64,000 bases of DNA from Wyeomyia smithii (lineage: Eukaryota > Arthropoda > Insecta > Diptera > Culicidae): NCBI RefSeq assembly GCF_029784165.1, contig NC_073696.1:259514494-259578493 (forward strand), read 5' to 3'. The position numbers and the translations under genes were made by a program. This document shows, piece after piece, positions 22,862 through 33,400 of the stretch. The number at the start of each line of letters is the position of its first letter. The first letter of the stretch is position 1. Below the pieces are notes generated by a model. It saw nothing but the letters and a program-made list of their open reading frames with translations, searched no databases and was not told the origin of the DNA.

Positions 22862-23150
22862 GTTCAAACTAGAGACTGTGGTATAAAGAGATACGCAAAG
22901 AGAAAAGCAGTAAATATGGCAACCCTTTTCTAATATTTTAGTTCTAACAATTCCGGCAACCACGTTTAATTTCGCATGACTTTTCATACGCACCAGAAAG
23001 TGTAACGAAATTCCGAAACTTTGTAGGGATATATTACTGAGTCTCAAAGCTTGTTCATGCAATTTTTTCAATATTAATACATCACTCATAATACGAGCAT
23101 AACGAACACATTTTCCGTTCATATCATAATTGCACGTGATTCACAACATT
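22862..23150. repeat. Dispersed repeat, copy 2
   Basis: Matches 1128-1310 from AACTAGAGACTGTGG through GAAAAGCAGTAAATATGGCA to CACGTGATTCACAACATT. It carries an extra internal segment (about 22972-23066) that the first copy lacks. Non-coding. Confidence 0.65.
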
Positions 23151-23906
23151 GCGTAACACCGTCTGTAGTTCAAACCTTTTTTCTTACCGAAAATAGTTCT
23201 AAATTTAGTCCAAAATAAATGATAATTGCTTTTAAAAGAAGTTAAAACCAAAAACGAAAATGAAATTTGGTTTAAATAAAAAAGATACTCTAACGAGAGA
23301 AAAAGGCAAAAAAAAAGAATATCTGTAGAATTTTTGTTACAAGCCAATGCATTTTTTATAGATTTTATTGACACTTTAATTACCACCTGTTTCCTTCCGT
23401 GGACAAGCGTGGACATTTGCGTATCCTCTACCCCCTATAGGTTGTCCACGTGGAATGTGGACGGCCTCAATACCGATATCCTCAGTTCATCATTTCCGAT
23501 TTCTTTTGAACCTCCCAGTTTTTTTTCACTACTTGACATTAAAAAATCAACCAACTTGTGATAACATTTCTTGCAATTTGATAATAGCGAAACTCAAACT
23601 TAATGACTCGATTTTCACATTCTATCAAAAAATATTTTCTAGTATTTCATCAAAAACATTTAAGATTCAGTATCAATTTAACATGCCGGTTTTGTGATAT
23701 AACTTTTGGATTCATTAGTGCGATTCAATTCTAGCTCAGCAGAAACTTTCTGAATTTTGATATTCATTCCCATTCGGAATTGCTTGCCTAGTGAGCAAAC
23801 TAAACACGCGACCCTTAGCGCTCACGAGAGACAGATGCGAAAAGAGAAACAGATTGCAAACAACCAGACCAGAGTTGCCCGATTCGTGGATAGCTTCAAA
23901 TAGTAT
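23151..23906. other. Non-coding stretch upstream of the candidate promoter
   Basis: No gene or transposon recognised. Could hold distal regulatory DNA for the promoter at 24018, but nothing in the sequence proves it. Confidence 0.3.
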
Positions 23907-23930
23907 CGAAAGTTTCTCAAGAAACTTTCG
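23907..23930. promoter_or_regulatory. Perfect 11-bp-arm palindrome upstream of the promoter
   Basis: CGAAAGTTTCT and AGAAACTTTCG are perfect complements separated by 2 bp (CA). It lies about 110 bp upstream of the TATA box at 24018. The GAA/TTC content recalls heat-shock elements, but the spacing is not canonical. A dimeric factor site is inference. Confidence 0.4.
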
Positions 23931-24017
23931 AGCGTAACGTCGCTTTTGAGAAAACACAGCCTTTCTCTCGAAACAAAACTGGCAGCTCAGCTCTAAGCAG
24001 TATACGAAATCGCGAGT

Positions 24018-24054
24018 TATATATCAGTCGCACGCGCGCTCACATAACAGTCAT
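24018..24054 (+). promoter_or_regulatory. Candidate core promoter: TATA box plus initiator
   Basis: TATATA starts at 24018. The arthropod-type initiator ACAGTC has its central A at 24049, exactly 31 bp downstream, the standard spacing. The surrounding sequence has more CG than its neighbours and no recognised repeats. A second TATATAG at 24594-24600 could be an alternative start. The likely target is the symporter gene, whose first coding exon needs an upstream non-coding exon. Confidence 0.5.
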
Positions 24055-24691
24055 ACGCGAGGAAGCATCAGGGAGTTCACACGGTACGCGATGTGAATTG
24101 TGTTTGCCGACTGTAGGACGGGTTTATTTTTAATTTCAATATTTTCCCCTTTGTACCGTCATTCCTGGTGACCTCGCACAAGTATTCGTCCCAAATATTA
24201 AATGAATTTTAATTGGCCTGTAAGTAATTTCGACTGCAAACATTGTAGTACCAAGTCATCGCATTCGCCGTGTTCTCTAACAAGAAACGAACAAGTGGTG
24301 TTGTGCAAGTGACGGACAGCAGAAAAAAAACTCAACTATCCGTGCTAAGGATGACTTAAACTCGAATCAACAACGTTAAAAAGCCGAAATTATGCAGTGA
24401 AGAGGTGAAAAGAAAATAGAAATCAATCCAGTGACTCTAACCTCAAAGCTCACATCGAACACCATGAAAGCCGCAACTTCCAAGCCCGTGGTTATCTGAT
24501 AGTGGTTCAGTGTGTGTTGATTTCGAGGTGTCTACCTCCTTTTTTCACTCTCAGACATTCCGTCAATCGCTGGATTACTTACGTCGCGACGCCTATATAG
24601 CTTCGTCATTCGCAGTCGAGACCCTTAATTGCACACGGGCTTGGCAGTGAAAACCGCTTGCGTAAGCTGGCGTTAGAATTTCTCTGATTGA
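24049..24691 (+). other. Candidate non-coding 5' leader exon
   Basis: Begins at the predicted initiator and could end before the consensus donor GTAAGTCAAG that starts at 24692. An earlier donor GTAAGTAA near 24221 is an alternative. The leader has short upstream frames: ATG ACT TAA, ATG CAG TGA, and an 11-codon frame (MKAATSKPVVI) at 24464 with a good CACC context. It would splice to the acceptor at 42975, 14 bp before the symporter ATG. No other downstream host exon is visible, so the link is plausible but unproven. Confidence 0.4.
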
Positions 24692-26045
24692 GCGGTAAGT
24701 CAAGCTGAAATGCGCAGGTCAAACAAAAATCAATATTATCAATAGTAGAAAATGAAAATCGATTTTCCATGCTCGAAACGTGTGCAGTTTGACAGTTTGC
24801 TGCAAACCGAGGAGAGAAAGCGCGAGAGGGAAGTGAGTGAGTGTCGAGTCGGTCGCGTGTTCCGATGCCAATTGACCCGCTTGTTTTACGCTCCGGGTAA
24901 AAAATACGCTAAGAGAGGCGATGCTTACACATGAATCTAAACCTAAAACCTCTGAGAGCGCATGGCTGTTGAAACGTGTTTGCAAGGTCATTCAGATATC
25001 TTCATGTTTACTGGTTACAAGTTACGATCAGCTGATAACAGTTGTTTTGGGTGAAAAAAGTGCTATGTTTTACATGGATGATTTTAGTTTTCATTGACAA
25101 CTGATAACCAAAGTATTTCGATCTCTAATGTAGGGATTATCACACAGTAACACGTGGAGTAGAACAGGTGGTGTATAAGAATATGACGTAAAATAGCCGT
25201 TCGTAGGTTAATATTCGCCGGTAGAAACCATCCGTTTTAATTGGTCTTAATCAAGAACGTTTATAAAAAGAATCATCTTCAATGAACTGTTATTGAGAAT
25301 AATTACAGAACTTTCGTCGAAGAATGCGATAAGATGCAAATGAAATGATACGAGTGATGGTGAAATTTTATGACAATCAATGTGTATGTGTGAATATGAC
25401 TATTCAAACAAATCAAATTTACGCAAAATAATCAAATTCTGATACATGTTCAAACTATTTTGTGAGCTATCACAAAGAATGAAGCACCTCCTTCAAGTGT
25501 AAACAAATAAGCAAAGAGTCAAAGATGAACAAATTTTTTTTAACCCGTTGCACGTTTCAAAACAAGAACCCCCAAACCCTCAATCAACCAACTTTTTTGC
25601 GAAGATGCAACAGCAAAAAAATCTTCTACGATAGTACAACACTGGTTTTTAGTTTATCGGACACCACTCAGGAGCAAAAATGACAATTGTCGGCAGATAA
25701 AAATTCATCCCACACATTTAAATTTTATCACCGAGAACTCAACTTCTGATAAATTCAGTGAATTTTTGGCAAAATTTTCACGAACTTCGGCAAACGAAAT
25801 TTCAATACTTGCTGGTTTGGGGTTGATTGTTGACATGCGCAAAACAAAATCGCCGAGTTCGATCAGCTTTTCGGAAGTTTGCAGGAATAAATTGAATAAC
25901 AAACAACTCCAGAGAGGAGAGCTTCTGGCTTCACATAAATTAGTGTACCAATAGTTCCACCATAACGGTCTGCAAATTATGTTCTACTCGCCGCTTGGCG
26001 TCGCCGCATCCAAGTTGAAATTCGAAAGGTTTGACGTAAAAAGTA
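24692..26045. other. Putative intron DNA, nothing recognised
   Basis: AT-rich sequence without recognisable transposon proteins or RNA genes. Short frames at 25705-25954 on both strands are unsupported. Confidence 0.35.
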
Positions 26046-26051
26046 CTGCCA

Positions 26052-27252
26052 CAGGGTGGCCACTCAAAATCGATTTTCGATTTCCCGGTTTTCCCGATGA
26101 AATTTATTTAAATTTCCCGGTGTTTTATTTTTTTAAAATATGAGAAAAACATCAATTTTCAAAACAAACAATGAAACGATGAAACGAAACAATGAAAAAT
26201 ATTTCTTCTTCTTCGCTTTTAGCTGTTTGCGACTTTGACAAGTACCTTCATAGAGACCTCTTGCACAATTTTCGCCCTTTTTATCTCCAAGTCGTTGACA
26301 ATCTTCGCCTTCTCGTGCTTTCTTGAGTCCAGCTTTTACTCTTTGTAAACCTGGTTTTGAGCTTGCAATGCTTCTGTTTTAGAGTGTCAATGAATTTAAC
26401 CATCGAACTTCGTTTTGCGTTAGGGCTTAAAAGTTATGTCTTCTCAAAAAAGTCCTCATGCATAATTTAATCTCAGACTTAGGGAAGAAGAGCCTTAGAA
26501 TAACCAATCAAAAATTGCACATGCAACTGTTATTTTTTTATGACAAACGTCTTAGAAATGCACGAGGTCTGTCATCTCAAACCAATTTTTTTTTTCGAGA
26601 AACATCGATTCTGGGACTTACAAAGTTTTCGAGCTGGACCCAATGGCATGTATGAGAGATTTTCTCAGACCCGTAGAATAAATTCGACCGGCACTCTGAA
26701 TCAACAACTTGAAAAAATTATTATTTAAAACAAACAAGAATAAAATCCGAATGATAGACCACAGTAATCCCGAAATCCGCCGTAAAAAAAACGTGTCAAA
26801 AATCACAGCAAAAACTGTGTAAAAAGCAATTTGGATGTATTTTTGAACAAAATAATGACAGTTTTTCATGAATTCGATAACTATGAGCTCCTTTTTTGAA
26901 AAATAATTTTTGCTTGAGGCCACAAGTTTTTAAATGTTTTTTTTTTATTTCCCTGATCAAGGTTGGTTTTATTCAACGCAGATCTTGCTACGAAGCGGCT
27001 GCTGACTTTGGCTGAACCCAACAAACAGCTTTTCCATAACTGACAGAATCATGGCAATGAGATCATTATGCAAAGAAAATTACAGATTTTGACGTTGACA
27101 TTTCGTCAGAAATTGTTGAACAAATGAAACGGCAGACATGCAGGATCTCGATTTTCCCGGCGAAAAGCCTAATTTCCCGGTTATCCCGTCTTTTTTGGAA
27201 TTCCCGGCTTTTTCCCGCCTTTCCCGTTTTTCCTGGTAAAGTGGCCACCCTG
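26052..27252. mobile_element. CAGGGTG-family non-autonomous DNA transposon
   Basis: Starts CAGGGTGGCCACTC and ends GTGGCCACCCTG. The exact 6-bp target duplication CTGCCA lies at 26046-26051 and 27253-27258. The sub-terminal regions at both ends are rich in TTCCCGGTTTTCCCG words. The minus strand near 26200-26400 gives a Lys/Glu-rich helical stretch (HEKAKIVNDLEIKRAKIVQE), perhaps a remnant of captured or ancestral coding sequence. hAT-like ends but a 6-bp duplication. 1,201 bp. Confidence 0.8.
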
Positions 27253-27258
27253 CTGCCA

Positions 27259-27863
27259 ACAAAACAAGGACTTATAAATCTAGTATCGATAAACGGTGCC
27301 AAAATTCGTCGATAATCAGCTGCAAAAAAACCGGCATGACGGCGTTTGTTTTGTGTCTTTTGACTTGAAATGCTTGACCAGTGTAGAGCATAGGGTTTCG
27401 TTACTGAGCAATAGTAGTTTATTTTATCACTTATTAAAAAATCGTGGTAAGTGAAGTAATTTCTACTTTACAGTTAAATTTTGTCCAAATCCAACAAAAA
27501 AAACATTAAAACGATCCAAACTAAAAAAATTAAACCGTGTTTCAAATTCGTGTTATCTTTTATATGATAGTTTTTGTGCGTTTTTATGTGCGGTTTGTGA
27601 AACGGACCATATTTGATGAAGTTATAAGCCATTTAGTTTTTCAGATTCTTGATACACTATGCAAAACAAGTTTACCCACCCCCAGTGAAAAAATAGATGT
27701 CCAAAAAAAAACACCAATACATTGGAACACGGTTAATTGTTGTTCAGTTTATCATTACTTAAGTAAAAATGAAGCCGATTCAAGCGAGTTCGAAATAAAA
27801 GAAACTTTTGAAATTAATACCTGTCAAAAAAAGTTGAAAAATGACGCAGAAAAGTATAATCAC
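27259..27863. other. Non-coding stretch, nothing recognised
   Basis: A 109-codon plus-strand frame (27537-27866) has no recognisable domain and AT-driven composition. Not called as a gene. Confidence 0.35.
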
Positions 27864-27865
27864 TA

Positions 27866-29429
27866 GGGTGTCCCAAAATTGCACAAGTCTGGGGCTCACC
27901 CTCCAGATGATAGAAAATGGTGTTACGAACAAACTTTTGTTCGGCGGCAGCTCTAAAAAATGATGTTTTCAACTAGCCCCGATGACTTTTTTGAAAAATG
28001 AAACCTAATCCTTTCGTCTTTTCTACAGGTTCCTCAGGGTCCAAACTGTAAGGCAAAAATTCGTTTCGGATTGTTTATCGTCAATTTATTTTCCCAAAAA
28101 AATTTACATCGTTTGGAAAAGAGATTTTTCAAGTATACTTTGACATTCAATCAATAAAAGTGGGTATTAAACCTAATGCTCTCGCCAACTGAATGCCATT
28201 AAAAGTTGGGAAATTTTATGGGGAACAGCATTGCCAAAGACTACATGGCTCTGAAATAACTTGATTTTGAGTTATTCGTGATTTACTGTGAAATAAAAAG
28301 TTGAATTTTAATGTTTTCCTACAATAATCAAGGTCGAGTGAAAAAATTGAATAAATATTATCAAGTTTACTAAAGGGGAGGAAATGTATGTAATTTAACG
28401 AGGATGCGAAAAATGAACAAGGACAGAAAGTGCAACCTAAAATTAGAAAAAAAAACACTTATTCAAATGGGACTCGAACCCGCAATCTCCGGTGACTTCG
28501 GTACGGTGCCGGGTCTACAGACTACACTTGTGGTATCTTCCGGAAGTCAATGTTAACCTGGTATTTTTCGATAGAAATGTTAATGATGACTCGAAGAAGA
28601 AGGTGGTACAAAATTTGAAAAAGGTGAGCAGTGAAAACGACAATTCAAAAGTGAAAAAATTTTCGTCTGTAAAAAACTTAGTGGACTCACAAAGAAGTCA
28701 CTAAAGTTTTTTCGATAGACTGCGGCTTGATATCAAGTTTTTTTATTCAGGAAGATCCCAAGGCCTGGATAGGAAGAAATTATTATCTTGACGCCAAATC
28801 GAAATGTTGAAGCTTAATAGTTATCAATGACCCTGCAGAACGGGCCTTTTGAGTAGCAGGAGATTTAGTTGAAATTTTAATACTATATGATACGGCAAAT
28901 GAATATTTCAGTTTTGGAAAACATCAAAATGTAACTTTTTATTCCACAGTGAATCACGAATAACTCAAAATCAAGTTATTTCAGAGCCATGTAGTCTTTG
29001 GCAATGTTCTTACCCATAAAATTTCCCAACTATTAATGGCATTCAGTTGGTTTGGGTTTGGGCATTGGGTTTAATACCCACTTTCATTGATTGAATGTCA
29101 AAATATTCTTGAAAAATCTCTTTTCTGAACAATAGAATTTTTTTAGGAAAATAAATTGACGATAATCAATCCGAAACAAATTTTTTCCTTACAGTTTGGC
29201 CCTCAAGGAACCTGTAGAAAATATAAAAGGATTAGGTTCCATGGAAAATTGAATAACTGGACATGTTTTTTTGGATTTAACATAACAAAACCCGATTTTT
29301 TCAAAAAAGTCATCGGGGCCAGTTGAAAAAATCATTTTCTAGAGCTGCCGTCGAACAAAAGTTTGTTCGTAACACCATTTTCTATCATCTGGAGGGTGGG
29401 CCCCAGACTTGTGCAATTTTGGAACACCC
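27866..29429. mobile_element. Large foldback element with ~450-bp arms
   Basis: The ends GGGTGTCCCAAAATTGCACA and TGTGCAATTTTGGAACACCC are flanked by TA on both sides. Inverted homology continues inward through GTTACGAACAAACTTTTGTTC, the GAGCTGCCG region and ACTACATGGCTCTGAAATAA, to about 28325 on the left and 28905 on the right. The spacer is about 580 bp. No transposase. The TA duplication suggests a Tc1/mariner-driven non-autonomous element. Confidence 0.8.
28456..28530 (-). repeat. tRNA-like sequence in the foldback spacer
   Basis: The minus strand has a perfect Pol III B-box-like GGTTCGAGTCC inside GCGGGTTCGAGTCCCA. Upstream lies a D-arm-like TAGTCTGTAGACCCGGCACC. I could not fold a full tRNA, and the acceptor stem does not pair. 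It is more likely a SINE head or decayed tRNA than a working gene. Confidence 0.4.
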
Positions 29430-29458
29430 TAATATCCACCCTTCTGGCTTATGTAGTT

Positions 29459-29666
29459 TCAGTACTTCCTGTAACCACATTTGGCTGCTATAACTACTTG
29501 GCATCGTCGTGACATCGACTCAAGCTTACCAGTTGTTTTCGGGTTGATTTTGTCCCATTCAGTTGAGATTACCTGCCACAGTTGCTGGATGCTTGTTGGT
29601 TTTTGCTCCTGGACTTGGTTGTTTTCACGTAAATAGATCATGAATCCATCAATGAACTCAATCGCA
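29459..29666 (-). pseudogene. Tc1 transposase C-terminal fragment
   Basis: The minus-strand frame gives SIQQLWQVISTEWDKINPKT, then LESMSRRCQVVIAAKCGYRKY and a natural stop. This is the usual end of Tc1 transposases (EEW--I-PE-C-KLVESMPRRC-AVI-AKGG-TKY). The catalytic domain is gone; its upstream side is cut by the foldback element at 29667. Confidence 0.8.
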
Positions 29667-30034
29667 ATGTCAATTTTCGACCAACGCACACTGGCAAAAA
29701 TAAATCCAAATTTCCACTAATTAAAAGCCGCTGGGCTGGATACCTTAAATATAGCATTTCTTATGTAAAATTGCCCAATAAATCGATAGATGATATTTTC
29801 ATTCTGTGCAGGGCACGGGAAAGGGTCTATATTTTCAAAAATACGCAAAAATAGGGTGAAAAGAGGCGAAAAAGACCATTTCTCGTGCTCTGTCCAAAAT
29901 GAAACCATCGCCAATCAATTGGTTGACCAATTTTACATAAGAAATGCTATATTGAAGGTATACAGCCCAGCGGCTTTTAATTAGTGGAAATTTGAATTCA
30001 TTTTTGCCAGTGTGCGTTGGTCGAAAATTGACAT
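29667..30034. mobile_element. Foldback MITE, 368 bp, ~108-bp arms
   Basis: The left arm runs from ATGTCAATTTTCGACCAACG through CACTGGCAAAAATAAAT and AATTAAAAGCCGCTGGGCTG to about 29775. The right arm (about 29926-30034) is its near-perfect complement. A 150-bp spacer lies between. No coding sequence. It truncates the Tc1 fragment to its left. Confidence 0.75.
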
Positions 30035-30334
30035 CGCCAACCAGCGTTGCCGGTGCTATCAATGTTTTGACTGGCTGTCGTGTGTGCCAAAAAGAGAAGC
30101 ACACATTTTCATTTGTCAAGTCTCTGTATGTGATCTTGTGTAGGTGTGAAGAGATTCGTTTGCCTTCGCCATGTCAATGACAGCAGCCGGCAACCGTTGG
30201 GAACGGTCGGCGGCAAAAATAGAAAAGATTCTATTTTTTGCAACAACAACAAGCAACGGTCGACCGCTGTGCTCTGATTGGTCGAAAAAGAACGGAACGG
30301 TAGCGGTCAACCGCTACAACGGTTAGTCTGATAC

Positions 30335-31050
30335 AGGCTTTATCATAATTCGGGTGAAATTGGGAGCGTGCATCTCAACTCCGTATATAAACTTGAGTGG
30401 TGTACCTCATGGAAGTAACTTGGGACCGCTGCTTTTTACAATATTGTTTAATGATGTTAGTATTTTTCTTGGTGATGGATGTAAACTCATATATGCGGAT
30501 GACCTAAAACTATATTTCGCCGCAAAAAGCATAGAAGATTGTCACTGTTTGCAGTAGTTACTGGATATGTTTGTAGAATGGTACTATCGTAATAAGCTGA
30601 TTGTCAGCATTCCTGAATGTTCTGTTAACGACTTGGGTGTGACATTGGATAATGGATTCCACATCAACTGACCTAGAGTTTACGAATTGAAGGAGTTCAG
30701 AAGAGATTTGTCCGAATTGCTTTAAGAAATTTACCATGGCGTGACCCACAGAATTTGCCTCCATACGGTGATCGGTGCAAACTGATCAATCTTGACACCC
30801 TAGCTCGACGACGGAAGATTCAGCAGGCAACATTTGTCGCTGAGCTTCTGAACAACGAAGTAGACTGTCTTAGACTGCTATCATTACTTGATATTCGTGT
30901 CTCAACGCGTGCTCTAAGGACTTCTACTCTCCTCCAAACATGGTTTCATCGCACAGCGTTTGGATTTAATGAGTCTATGTCTTATTTTCAAATCCGGTCA
31001 GCGTTCGGTTGTTTCTCTTGTGAGTTGAGTTGTTTCTCCAATATACTACT
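30335..31050 (+). pseudogene. Jockey-type LINE, RT and C-terminal parts joined by deletion
   Basis: Plus strand: NLSGVPHGSNLGPLLFTILF, NDVSIFLGDGCKLIYADDLK (complete YADD catalytic box) and LDMFVEWYYRN to about 30610. After a deletion, VNDLGVTLDNGF. Then a shifted frame equivalent to the RKRFVRIALRNLPW region, and PPYGDRCKLINLDTLARRRK, QQATFVAELLNNEVDC, WFHRTAFGFNESM to about 30990. Stops and missing segments show that it is dead. Confidence 0.8.
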
Positions 31051-31884
31051 ATATTGGATCTTCTTGTTTTACATATTTTGCATCCTGTATGTTATAAAAA
31101 TGTTCAAGGTGTATTTTCTAAAACAGAATTTTCGAGTTCAAAACTTTGAAATATCGATAACAACATGAAACGACAATATAAGATTTCCTATTCATCGCGT
31201 ATAAAAAGTGGTATAAAAATACAGAGAAAATTTTTAACAAGTTATTTCTTCACATTTATACTTGTACAGTACCGGTAATCACATTCAAAATAGTAAATTC
31301 ATCAAAATATTACCCAGCCCTAATTAATGGACATTCCTACATTCCTGTGGAATAAATAGAGGTAAGCATAGCCACGATCGAAAAAAAAATTAAGAAAAAA
31401 GTACATCAACGAAAACAAAAAAGGAGCTGCTACATATTGCATTAGATTTCAAACGATAATTAGAATAAATTCCCAATTGTTACACAGCTGAGCACTCGTT
31501 TAGAGAATTATGCTCATTTTAAGAAAGGGAACGCAGTATTTGGCACTTACTAAGCCCATAGACTAATACAAAATTATTTCTTAGCACCATTTGTATGAAA
31601 TTCCTCACAAAACCCGCACCCAACACGCACCTCTACACCGAATTGTTGCACAGCAAAATAACCTTCAAGGCTTCGAGTCTTATTATTGCACACTTGGAGT
31701 CCAATTGTCACACAGTTTTTTGTATTGACTTTTCCTCATTGTTTTAGTTGTTAAATTGCTTACACTTATTTTATTTGAAAAATTAAAATAGTCCGTAGAA
31801 AAATGGGGACTATCAATGTGCCAAGTTTACCACCCAGGGTTAACACCAGTTCACACATTGATATTCATATTGCAGCATTATTTA
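31051..31884. other. Non-coding stretch
   Basis: Hydrophobic AT-driven frame to 31168 past the LINE motif, then AT-rich DNA. The phrase TTG(C/T)CACAC/ACACAG appears several times (31480, 31640, 31705), but I see no clear element. Confidence 0.3.
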
Positions 31885-33400
31885 ACCAACGCAAAGATCA
31901 TTCAAAGTTGTTTTTCGTTTGTAAGCTGACACTCTCGCTGCTCATCCGCCATGGATTTTTTGGCCTTGGTTTGGGTCTGCCTTGCTTCATGGACACCTTT
32001 TTCGATTTCTCCTTCAATTGCCTGTTTAATTTACGTTTTGCCTGGCGCTCTTATTTCTCATTTTCTTCAATCTCCCTAAGGCCCTCCGCTGACGCCAGAA
32101 CATTAAAGAATATCGAAATGCTAACGCTGCGTTCCCATTGTTCAAATCGTTATATTTTTGCACACAATCTCTATGTCGTTTAAATTCACCGTTGAACAAT
32201 TGTTAATCCGTTCAGAGCAACGGTAACTTCTAAGTTCTCACAGAAAGATTTATCAATAGGGTCCAAAGCATACTAGTCTTTGTCAGCAAGTTGTGGACTT
32301 GAGTGGGACATATGAAGGGGGCTCATAGCCTCAAGGTTACAGAGTCCGCTTTGACAAGCGAATGGTCATGAGTTCGAATGTTAGTAGAATCAGACCGTTC
32401 GGTGTCAAAGGGACTTCCACGCATGGGGTTGTTTTCAAGCTTCCTCCCATCCTCCTACCTGACCCTTCTCTCACGCTAAATTCCAGAAAAAAACACGATC
32501 AGAGTTGAATGAATACCTCTCCATGCAGTTATAATTGCCGATCTTTGCGAGGCTCGGTGAAGAAGAGCAGCAGATTCTAAAAATGGGCGTGTAGAGGGAA
32601 AGGTGAAAGTATACAAATCCGTCACTGACCACGGTGAGAAACGGTATTTTCTTTTCCCGTCATAGTCGTTCGAGATGCAGAGGTAAACTTGGTCTCTGGC
32701 AACAACGGTTGTAACACTTTCATCTTTTCTTCCCTAACGACTGTAAGGACGTAACCGGAACCGTTATCGATCTCTACAAAAAGCGGAAGCTACTGAATTT
32801 ATTGAAGATAGTAAATTGATCTCAAAAAGTCATCTATATGTAGTTCTTTGTGCAACTCAAAGCTCAAGCACAAGTTTTGGACTTGAGTGGGACACATGAT
32901 TAGTGAAATTTCCGCAGCAATTTTCCCCTGTACTGTAACGAGCGTTTCCCTCCCTTGATCAGGAATTGTCTTGTAGGTACATATACAAAAAGTCTTCTCC
33001 GACTCATTTGAACCGTCTTGATCAATGGTGGCGTTGACCAGCTTGAAAAATTCCTCAATGTGGCAGAGTTTGACAGGCACAGTTTCCTCAAATTAGTATG
33101 TGTTTGGGGCACACTCAGAACGGTATCTTTCGACACACCCTGGTCGAAAGCGTCCTTTAGCACCTTACCAAAATGATGTATTGTAAACACTTCACCTCTT
33201 CGTTTTCTCCTCGTTAACGCATTTGTCCCAGCTGTTTTTCAAAGGTTTGAAGATGGCAATATCTGCCGGCTGCATTAAGTGTATAGCATTCTGGTGCAAT
33301 CCAACGAAGGTTATGCCAAGTTCGTAACACAGTTCTGCGGCATCATGACATGGCATCGATGGGATGTATGACTATCCACTTAATATACCTCATGCTTGTC
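31885..33400 (-). pseudogene. pogo/Tigger-like transposase remnant
   Basis: The minus strand at 33220-33360 gives HDAAELCYELGITFVGLHQN, AIHLMQPADIAIFKPLKNSW, the C-terminal DDE block of pogo/CENP-B-like transposases (LPPN-THI-QPLDVG-FKPLK). It is followed by TIHHFGKVLKDAFDQGVSKD near 33130-33190. A basic tail (LREIEENEK, RQAKRKLNRQLKEK, KQGRPKPRPK) lies at 31900-32090 in the same orientation and is probably the protein C-terminus. A SINE (32316-32877) lies between. Frameshifts and stops throughout. Confidence 0.65.
32316..32877 (+). mobile_element. tRNA-derived SINE (Feilai-like)
   Basis: Starts near GGGGGCTCATAGCCTCAAGG. A Pol III B box is in GGTCATGAGTTCGAATGTTAG, followed by GAATCAGACCG and TTGTTTTCAAGCTTCCTCCC, and later CTAACGACTGTAAGGACGTA. 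Direct repeats flank it: TGGACTTGAGTGGGACATAT at 32294-32313 and a one-mismatch copy from 32878. These fit a target duplication of about 22 bp. The 3' boundary is less certain. The Feilai-like label is from memory of Aedes SINEs. Confidence 0.6.

Noticed and set aside
27537..27866. 109-codon frame
   Set aside because: No recognisable motif and low-complexity AT-driven residues, ending at the foldback boundary.
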